From assembly GCA_031261045.1 (NCBI GenBank), contig JAISKE010000010.1, positions 1-6,399 of the forward strand: DNA of 6,399 nt. Reading direction: 5' to 3'. Below are positions 1 through 6,399 of this stretch, piece by piece. The notes beneath the pieces were generated by a model. It saw only the letters and a list, made by a program, of their open reading frames with translations, did no database searches and had not been told where the DNA came from. The translations under genes and the position numbers were made by a program. Position 1 is the first letter of the stretch, and each line of letters begins with the position of its first letter. The stretch comes from Mycoplasmataceae bacterium (GTDB lineage: Bacteria; Bacillota_I; Bacilli_A; Mycoplasmatales; Mycoplasmoidaceae).

Positions 1-2
1 TT

Positions 3-1049
3 GATACTAAATTAATTACCTCACTTTATGATAACGTGGTTCGTTTTAAACCAAGCATTCAAAAATATAAGAAAGTTGTTCACCCTTTATTAAAGAAACA
101 ATTGAAAATTAACCAACTAGAGCCATGGGATAAAACAGTTGAATTAAGTAAAACGCAGCACAAATATACCATTGAGCAAACCAAGGACATCGTTTTAAAA
201 GCTTTAGCTCCTTTAGGGGGAGAATACATTAGTAATGTTAAAAAAGCTTTTAATGAGCATTGGATTTCTTGATTATCTAAACCAGGTAAACAACAAGGCG
301 CTTATTCTATTGGTGGTACTAAGGGGTTAAACAAATATTACATATCGATGAACTTTGATAAAAGCATTGGTTCAATTAGTACGATTGCTCATGAACTGGG
401 TCATTCTATGAATTCGCTATATATTAATAAGAAACAAAAAGTGTATGCGGATGTTTCAATCTTTTACGCCGAGATTTCGTCCATTGTTAATGAGACGTTA
501 CTTTCATATTATTTATTAGATTACTATCGTAACGATCTGGATATGAAGAAAATGATTCTAGATGAATTGATTAATAACTTCATTGCTACCACAACTAGAC
601 AAATTATCTTTAGTGCAACCGAATATGCGCTTAATAACTTTGTTAATGCTGGCAAACCATTTACTAAGGAAGTGGCTAAGCAGACCTATGAAGCAATGAT
701 GGAAAAATACCAAGGGATTGATGCTGATCTAAAGATCAAGATGAAAAAAGAACCTTACACTTATTTACTTTCCACAATTTTAAGAATACCACATTTCTAT
801 GTTGGTAATTTCTATGTATATAAATATGCGGTTGGTCAAATCGTGGCAGTAATTGTTGCTAACAAAATATTTCATGGCGACAAAACAATGCAACAAAATT
901 ATCTCAAATTCTTATCTAGTGGAAATTCATTGTCACCAATTGATACTATTAAATTATTAGGCGTTGATTTATTTAACTCCAAAACCTATAGCGAAGCTAA
1001 ATCCGCGTTAGACGATTGAATTAATCAATTAGAGAAAATCAAGAACAAG

Positions 1050-1061
<12 letters not shown>
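3..1061 (+). CDS. pepF: Oligoendopeptidase F, M3 family zinc peptidase (5' partial)
   Basis: This is the C-terminal 352 residues of a cytoplasmic zinc metallopeptidase that cleaves short peptides, probably those imported by oligopeptide transporters. The family is usually about 600 residues, so roughly the first 40% lies upstream of the window. The zinc motif HELGH is encoded at 390-404. The third ligand is the Glu of YAEISS, about 24 residues later, as in M3 enzymes. Before it come PGK..GAYS and NFDKSIGSISTIAHE, and after it the family block RIPHFYVGNFYVYKYAVGQ, which carries the conserved C-terminal tyrosines. Two in-frame TGA codons (270-272 and 1017-1019) must be read as Trp; the second sits 14 codons before the true TAA stop at 1059-1061. 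The last 12 bases overlap the end of mnmA on the other strand, and no terminator is visible. The exact subfamily name rests on motif recognition alone. Confidence 0.93.
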
Positions 1062-2171
<1,110 letters not shown>

Positions 2172-2177
2172 TCACCT
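2172..2177 (-). promoter_or_regulatory. Shine-Dalgarno of mnmA
   Basis: On the minus strand AGGTGA lies six bases before the mnmA ATG. It fixes the start and is the only textbook ribosome binding site in the window, in contrast to the probable leaderless starts of the neighbouring genes. Confidence 0.8.
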
Positions 2178-2179
2178 AT

Positions 2180-2193
2180 TATAATTAATTATA
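2180..2193. promoter_or_regulatory. Palindrome with back-to-back -10 boxes, mnmA promoter
   Basis: TATAATTAATTATA is a perfect 14-base palindrome, so each strand carries a TATAAT. The minus-strand copy (2193-2188) would start mnmA transcription near 2181, just ahead of its Shine-Dalgarno; its -35 region is poor. The plus-strand copy could give a second, leadered start for the YitT-like gene. The symmetry could also be an operator, but in such AT-rich DNA it may be chance. Confidence 0.5.
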
Positions 2194-2204
2194 GATTTGT
2201 TTAT

Positions 2205-2213
2205 TGCTATAAT
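2205..2213 (+). promoter_or_regulatory. Extended -10 promoter of the YitT-like gene, probably leaderless
   Basis: TGCTATAAT is a perfect extended -10 (TGn plus TATAAT at 2208-2213). Only eight bases separate it from the ATG at 2222, so transcription should begin zero to two bases before the start codon. No Shine-Dalgarno is present in CTTTATCA. The -35 region (TTAATT at 2185-2190, 17-base spacer) is weak, which is common for extended -10 promoters. A leaderless mRNA is inferred. Confidence 0.65.
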
Positions 2214-2221
2214 CTTTATCA

Positions 2222-3574
2222 ATGGCCAAGAAGAAACTGACTCCACCAGTAGAAGAAGTTGAACCTCAAGTCGAGGCGATAGTTAAGACTACTCACGGAC
2301 TTAAGAACCCCATATTAACGGAAGCGGACCTGCAAAGATTTGCTAGTAGCTTTGCTTCGCGTGGATTTGCTAATAAAAAATTTAATTCAGATATCGTTAA
2401 GTTCTCTAGATTCTATTCTTTGAATAAACCATGAATGAAATATTTGATTGCAATTGTTTTAGGGTTAGTGATGTCTATTGCTACGGTAATCTTGGTCGAG
2501 GTTACCGGATTATACACTGGAGGCTTCGGAGCTTGTTTTCAGGGTGTAGCCCGTTTAGTTTATGCATCAATGATGAAACACAGTACTGGGGCTCACGCAG
2601 AATACATTGCTCAAGTTGTTTACAATGCCTTGTTCTGGGGTTTGTATGTTTGCTTAAATGTGCCACTAACTATATTCGCGTATAAAAAAATTAATAAATC
2701 ATTCGCGAAGATATCCATTACTTATTTACTTGTATTACAAGGCATGGGTTTCGTATGAGGAATTATCCCCGGCATTCACAGTATCCAAATATTTGGGGAC
2801 ACCGGAACTGTTAATCAGGCATTAAATAGTTTGCATATCCAATCCATCGTATTCTCTCCGAATTGATTCCCAACTGACGTTAATGGAGTATGAATGTGGG
2901 ATGCGTCTCATATTACTAATAACCCAACGCACAATATTAGTAATGCGATCATTAGCGAAAACATTACTAAGGCATTCTTATTATTAGTTTATTCCATTGT
3001 TTTCTCATTAATATCAGCATTATGTTACACCTTGATGTTCATCATTGGTGGTTCAACTGCAGGTAGCGACTATTTAACAATTTTCTGATCTCAAGAAAAA
3101 AATAAGAACGTTGGTAGCATCTTTATCATAATTACTAGTGTTAGTATGTTGATGGGTATTACTATGGGTACGTATGGTGCTGGAGCATTAATTGATTCTT
3201 CTAAATATGCGGGATGACAATACTTCTTTAGTGCCAACCTATTCACCTCTTTAGTGTGGGTCTTCTTGAACGGCTTCCTAATTGATAAGTGATTCCCATG
3301 ACATAAATTGATTAGAGTGGAAATCTATTCTAGTAAAGTGGAACGAATCAACGCCTACCTTAAATCTGTTAAATATACTCACCCTACTACATTATTAGAC
3401 GCGACTGGTGGATATTCTGGCCAACCAACTAGAATGTTACTTTCAGTTTGTATGGTAATTGAGCTACCGAAACTAATTAGCTATGTACGTACCATTGATC
3501 AGAAATGTTTAATATCATCAAGTTATATCGCGGACATCGATGGCGAAATGGCAATGCAACGTCAAACTTATTAA
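2222..3574 (+). CDS. YitT-family multi-pass membrane protein with C-terminal DUF2179
   Basis: This 450-residue integral membrane protein has unknown biochemical role; YitT/DUF161 proteins are widespread in Firmicutes and Mollicutes. Residues 1-70 are a charged, probably cytoplasmic extension rich in Lys, Glu and Pro. Hydrophobic segments follow at about 73-95, 124-148, 160-180, 248-276, 296-320 and 332-352. Family-like blocks are VTGLYTGGFGACFQG after the first segment, NVPLTIFAYKKI after the second, and FIIGGSTAGSDYL after the fourth (compare the usual GG(S/A)TGG(S/T)D). A 60-residue polar loop at about 182-245 is rich in Asn and Trp. Residues about 360-445 are the soluble DUF2179 domain (LLDATGGYSGQPTRMLLSV, then ELPKLISYVRTIDQKCLISSS and IDGEM). 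TGA encodes Trp six or more times, for example at 2432 and 2756. The stop TAA shares one base with the ATG of the kinase, so the two are probably co-transcribed and coupled. Confidence 0.88.
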
Positions 3575-4392
3575 TGACTGACAAACAAAAAGCAATTAAT
3601 TTCTTTATCAAACACACGTCTTACACCGCGCGCGATATTCAAGATATATCACAGTTACACAACGGATTTACTAATATCTCTTTTAAATTTAAAACACGCG
3701 AACGCAAGATATATCAAGTTAGACTAAGTAAACAACCAGATGTAGTAGATCGAACCAATGAATTCAAAGCGATTAAAGCCGCGAATTTTGATTATTTCGT
3801 CTATTATGAACCAAAGAGTGGTAACGCGATTAAAAATTGAATTGAAGGGGTTAATCCATCGTTACAGACGGTTTGTTCAAATAAGTTTTTGGCGAGTTTT
3901 GCACAACAGATAACTAAACTACACCAGATCAAAGCAAAAGAGATTAAACACCACGATTATCTAGATTGCATGGATAAAAGTAAATTACCCATAAGGCATT
4001 ATCAAGCATACATGCGTTTAATTAATAAATATAAAAAACTGCCATTAGTTCTTTCTCACAACGATCTCTCGCCTGATAACTTATTGTGAAACGGTGCTGA
4101 AGTAATATTTATTGACTATGAATGGGCGCGTATGAACAACAAATATTGAGACTTAGCCAACTTCATTCGGGAGACTGGTTTACCAGAGAAACACATTTTG
4201 CAATTGGCTAAGTTATCAAATATAAAAGACATAACTACTTTGCGCGCGTTTATTTATATAACTACCAATTATGCTTTACAATGGACTTACAAGATGCCCC
4301 AAACAAAACAAATCTTAACCTACCGCAAGCAGATTAAGACTCGTTTAGAGCAATATTACAATCGTTATACTTGCATCAAGTCTTTAATATAG
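3574..4392 (+). CDS. LicA/choline-kinase-like phosphotransferase (APH fold)
   Basis: This 272-residue cytoplasmic kinase of the aminoglycoside-phosphotransferase/choline-kinase superfamily probably phosphorylates choline, ethanolamine or a similar small alcohol for membrane phospholipid or glycolipid synthesis; the substrate is inferred. LHNGFTNISFKF (28-39) matches the G-x-T-N-x-x-(Y/F) nucleotide loop of LicA and choline kinases, YQVRL (47-51) supplies the basic ATP-binding residue, and E63 lies on the helix that usually pairs with it. The catalytic Brenner motif is HNDLSPDN (162-169, base D164), followed by the metal-binding IDYEWA (D181) and KYWDLANFIRE (190-200). The ATG overlaps the YitT-like stop as TAATG and has no Shine-Dalgarno, which suggests translational coupling. 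An in-frame open stretch extends 23 codons further upstream inside the YitT-like gene, but it begins well before the conserved domain and is not favoured. TGA is Trp at residues 89, 172 and 192. The last 28 bases overlap the acetyltransferase tail to tail. Confidence 0.85.
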
Positions 4393-4661
4393 ATATCTTT
4401 GATGCTCTTGTCTTCATCAGCTAGTGCTGCCGCGTAAGGACAAGTAGCGTAGAATTTAGCGTTTTGTTTTTTAATGTAGTCAATAGCGGCTTTGTATAAA
4501 ACTTTACCAACACCTTGACCACGTAGGGTATCGTCTACAAAAGTAGAAACGATACAATACACCCCTTCTTTAACTAAGATCATATCTAGATGAGCTTTGT
4601 TTCTTTCAGTATTGAACTCAATGGCTTTCGAGTTTTTATGATTGATATTTACTTTAGACAT
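4365..4661 (-). CDS. Small GNAT-family N-acetyltransferase (COG2388 type)
   Basis: This 98-residue protein matches the short GNAT group related to YidJ/NATD1, which binds acetyl-CoA; the acceptor is unknown. The acetyl-CoA pyrophosphate loop is RGQGVGK (47-53), in the context FVDDTLRGQGVGKVLYKAAI, which resembles the family pattern V-x-x-x-L-R-G-x-G-(I/V)-(G/A). It is followed by a helix and by KFYATCPYAAA, with the Cys (74) typical of the C-terminal block of this group. Its length is normal for the group, so it is not a truncated larger GNAT. There are no TGA codons. No Shine-Dalgarno precedes the ATG, and a TATAAT lies six bases upstream, so the message is probably leaderless. It is convergent with and overlaps the kinase gene, and is divergent from the lipoprotein gene. 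Confidence 0.87.
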   Translation of the reverse strand: MSKVNINHKNSKAIEFNTERNKAHLDMILVKEGVYCIVSTFVDDTLRGQGVGKVLYKAAIDYIKKQNAKFYATCPYAAALADEDKSIKDIYIKDLMQV

Positions 4662-4667
4662 GGGAAT

Positions 4668-4696
4668 ATTATATATAATGATTAAATATTTGGTAA
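4668..4696 (-). promoter_or_regulatory. Promoter of the GNAT gene, probably leaderless
   Basis: On the minus strand TATAAT occupies 4673-4668, exactly six bases before the ATG at 4661. TTACCA at 4696-4691 is a fair -35 match (4 of 6) with a 17-base spacer. Transcription should begin at or within a base of the start codon, and no Shine-Dalgarno exists between. The plus strand of the same AT run holds TATAAT at 4674-4679, so the box abuts a possible promoter of the lipoprotein gene. Confidence 0.65.
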
Positions 4697-4718
4697 TTAT
4701 TAAGAAGGGTTATATATT
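4674..4718 (+). promoter_or_regulatory. Candidate promoter and ribosome binding site of the lipoprotein gene
   Basis: Two readings are possible. TATAAT at 4674-4679 could start a leadered message that carries the purine-rich AAGAAGGG (4702-4709), 13 bases before the ATG, a long spacing. Alternatively TATATA at 4711-4716 lies six bases before the ATG, the same geometry as the GNAT gene, giving a leaderless message. Neither has a strong -35, and I cannot choose between them. Confidence 0.4.
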
Positions 4719-4722
4719 ACTT

Positions 4723-6399
4723 ATGAAAACATGAAAGAAAACCATTAGTTTAATTAGCTTCGCAGCTCTCGCAGGGGGGGCATTGCTAGTGTTCCTTTTA
4801 TTGTAACGAGTTGCGCAAAAAAACACCAACGCCACCGACTTTATACTTATCATCTAATATTATTCAAGATAATTTAAAAGTTGGCGATACAGGCACGGCG
4901 ACTATTCAAATCACTGAGAATAATATAGATAGTTGGAAGAATTTAAGTGTAAATACCGGCACTAGCGGTCTTACAGTTGGATCGTGAGTTGGTGATAATT
5001 TTATCAGAACCGCTACGGTTAGTATAGGTGCTTGCAATGACGGCGGCGACTACCCATTGACTATTAGTCAAGTTGAGGGAGACGACTTTGAACCAATTAC
5101 ACAAAACATACATGTTGAATCAGCAATAGTTGATTATCATGTGATCGATAGCAACATAGACTCGAAATATTTAATTCCAATTGATACTCCAATCTATACA
5201 AGCCATGATTCACCAATGCAGACACATTCAAGTCTTTTAGATTTATCAAGATATGCTGCAGATCACAATATTGAATATGGTAACTTTACAATTAAAGGTA
5301 TTATTAATTTTGGCATTTTAGTTGGTTTCGATCAATCTGTTCGATTATATGGCGAAGCATCTGGTACTATTAGACTTTTAGAACAAACAACAACTTCTTT
5401 CGGAATTGTAGTTGGTTCGGAAACAAACCCGGAGGGCAACATATATACTGGCAATATGTATATTGATAATTCTCTTCAATGTGATATTTCTTCTTCTGCT
5501 GATGCTTACGGAGTATATTTCAATTCTACCACCGCTAGTTCTACCCAAACCGTCAACGGCACTTTCACCATTTCTTCTTCTAAGGCTTACGGTTCTATTT
5601 TCGGAGTGTATTTTGATTCCGCTGCCGCTGGTGACATTATCATCAACGGAATCTTCACCATTTCTTCTTCTAATTATGTTAATGCTTCCGGAGTGTATTT
5701 CAATTCCACCGTTACTGGAAATATCACCATCAACGGCATCTTCACCGTCTACGTTTCTTCTCCTGCTTCTTATGCTATCGGAGTGTATTTCCGTTCCACC
5801 ACTGCTGGAAGTATTACCATCAACGGTACTTTCTTCATAATTTCTTCTTCTACTTCTGCTTCTCCTGCTGGTTCTAAAGCTTACGGAGTATATTTCAATT
5901 CCACCGCCGCTGGTGACATCACCATCAACGGAACCTTCACTATTTCTTCTTCTACACCTAACGGTGATGCTTCTGGAGTGTGGTTCAAATCCACCGCCGC
6001 TGGTTCTACCCAAACCATTAACGGCACTTTCACCATCTCCATTTCTTCTTCTTATATAAGGGTTTACGGAGTGTATTTCGATTACACTGCCGCTGGTGAC
6101 ATCACCATCAACGGTACTTTCACCATTTCTTCTTCTGCTTCCGCTAACACTAATGCTTACGGAGTACTTTTCAGTTTTGACACCGCTAGTGACATCACCA
6201 TCAACGGCACTTTCACCATTTGATCTAATGCTAATTTTGCTTCCGGGGTGAGTTTTGATTATACCGTTAGTGGCACCAAAAGTGGGACGCCGACTTTTTA
6301 TTCCAATAAATCAGATTCTGGAAATTGAACAGCCGGGGGGTCAGTTATTGAAAATTGGAATGGTTCAGATTCTGTCGCTTCCGCCGACTCCGATCTAAC
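4723..6399 (+). CDS. Repeat-rich surface lipoprotein, off by two frameshifts, 3' partial
   Basis: I recognise the class (Mollicute surface lipoprotein) but not the family. The product would be exported and anchored outside the single membrane by a lipidated Cys. It is read in three frames. Frame one, from the ATG at 4723, gives MKTWKKTISLISFAALAGG (TGA is Trp4) and stops at 4804-4806 after 27 residues. Frame two gives GIASVPFIVTSC, a good lipobox with Cys at 4812-4814. Frame three gives TPTPPTLYLSSN onward and stays open to the window end. The breaks coincide with G7 (4774-4780) and A7 (4817-4823); adding one base or removing two at each restores one frame. The mature part has an Ig-like-looking region (about 4830-5150), a linker, and a solenoid of about 30-residue turns from 5312. 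It could be a phase-variable gene in its off state, a decaying gene, or an assembly error. No alternative in-frame start with a signal peptide was found. Confidence 0.8.
4774..4780 (+). repeat. G7 homopolymer inside the signal peptide, first frame break
   Basis: Seven consecutive G follow GCA in the signal-peptide region. This is the longest G run in the window. With G7 the ATG frame reaches TAA at 4804. With G8 or G5 it would run into the lipobox GIASVPFIVTSC. Poly-G of this length in AT-rich DNA is a classic slippage site. Confidence 0.75.
4817..4823 (+). repeat. A7 homopolymer just after the lipobox Cys, second frame break
   Basis: Seven A begin two codons after the lipidated Cys. With A7 the lipobox frame enters a short out-of-frame tail that stops at a TAA near 4872. 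With A8 or A5 it joins the mature-domain frame (CAK(K)TPTPPT). A7 runs of the same length also occur in frame in the YitT-like gene (2684-2690 and 3096-3102), so a run of this size is not in itself unusual here. Confidence 0.7.
5312..5509 (+). repeat. Two diverged solenoid turns preceding the main array
   Basis: Glycine-centred turns beginning FGILVGF (Gly codon 5312) and FGIVVGS (Gly codon 5402) are spaced 30 and then 36 residues from the first GVYF turn at 5510. They align with the phase of the main array but share little DNA sequence with it, so they look like older or capping turns. Confidence 0.6.
5510..6244 (+). repeat. Tandem array of eight in-frame 84-105 bp units (beta-solenoid-like)
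   Basis: Units begin at Gly codons 5510, 5603, 5690, 5780, 5885, 5975, 6068 and 6161, giving lengths of 31, 29, 30, 35, 30, 31, 31 and 28 residues. The core is GVYFNSTAAG, then DITINGTFTISSS, then a variable linker of about 5-12 residues rich in Ser, Ala, Asn and Tyr. All units are whole multiples of three. A ninth, degraded unit starts at 6245 (GVSFDYTVSG). Short hydrophobic-polar strands separated by NG and SS turns suggest a beta-helix. The array has no Cys and almost no charged residues. Confidence 0.88.

Noticed and set aside
36..1019. pepF broken into two pieces, and most other genes fragmented
   Set aside because: The breaks are all TGA codons at conserved Trp or aromatic positions, with the frame intact on both sides; they are Trp codons under code 4, not lesions.
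3505..3573. Upstream extension of the kinase inside the YitT-like gene
   Set aside because: No motif or start signal supports it. The ATG at 3574 overlaps the YitT-like stop in the usual coupled manner and gives a normal family length.
4731..4748. ATG at 4731 as a start for the lipobox frame
   Set aside because: That frame meets TAG at 4746 long before the lipobox, so it cannot supply a signal peptide.
5412..5840. Leu/Ser-rich open frame on the plus strand inside the lipoprotein gene
   Set aside because: It is a frame-shifted shadow of the same repeats; the frame from 4823 onward gives the regular glycine-phased pattern and continues past both ends of this one.
5378..6013. Open frame of about 211 residues on the minus strand across the repeat array
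   Set aside because: It is Arg/Ser/Gly-rich low-complexity sequence that exists only because the repeat units on the plus strand contain no complementary stops. It has no start signal or recognisable domain.

Overview
The window is AT-rich and reads cleanly only with genetic code 4, in which TGA is tryptophan. Every long gene except the short acetyltransferase contains in-frame TGA codons, at positions where relatives carry Trp or an aromatic residue. Together with the compact layout, a LicA-type kinase and a surface lipoprotein with a TSC lipobox, this points to a Mollicute (Mycoplasma sensu lato or a close relative). I cannot name the species.

Layout. 1-1061 (+) is the C-terminal 352 residues of an M3-family oligoendopeptidase F. 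1050-2165 (-) is a complete mnmA (tRNA-Uridine 2-thiolase), which meets pepF tail to tail with a 12-base overlap. A 56-base divergent promoter region leads into 2222-3574 (+), a YitT/DUF2179 membrane protein. That gene is coupled through a TAATG overlap to 3574-4392 (+), a LicA/choline-kinase-like phosphotransferase. 4365-4661 (-) is a small COG2388-type GNAT acetyltransferase that overlaps the kinase tail to tail by 28 bases. From 4723 (+) to the window end runs a surface lipoprotein gene, open at its 3' end.

The first five genes are ordinary housekeeping or membrane genes. The lipoprotein is the accessory and most interesting part. Its signal peptide, its lipobox and its mature domain lie in three different reading frames, and the two breaks fall on a G7 and an A7 homopolymer. 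As sequenced the gene is off. One extra base (or two fewer) in each tract would restore a full lipoprotein. This fits phase variation with two slippage switches in series; a decayed gene or assembly error are the alternatives. The mature protein carries an Ig-like-looking N-terminal region, then at least ten turns of a roughly 30-residue glycine-phased repeat, rich in Ser/Thr/Asn, that looks like a beta-solenoid. The later turns are nearly identical at DNA level and the first two are diverged.

Two, perhaps three, starts have a -10 box only 6-8 bases before the ATG and no Shine-Dalgarno sequence, so leaderless transcripts are likely. mnmA instead has a good Shine-Dalgarno. I see no tRNA, rRNA, CRISPR array, insertion sequence or clear intrinsic terminator. 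No stretch over 300 bases lacks a gene.
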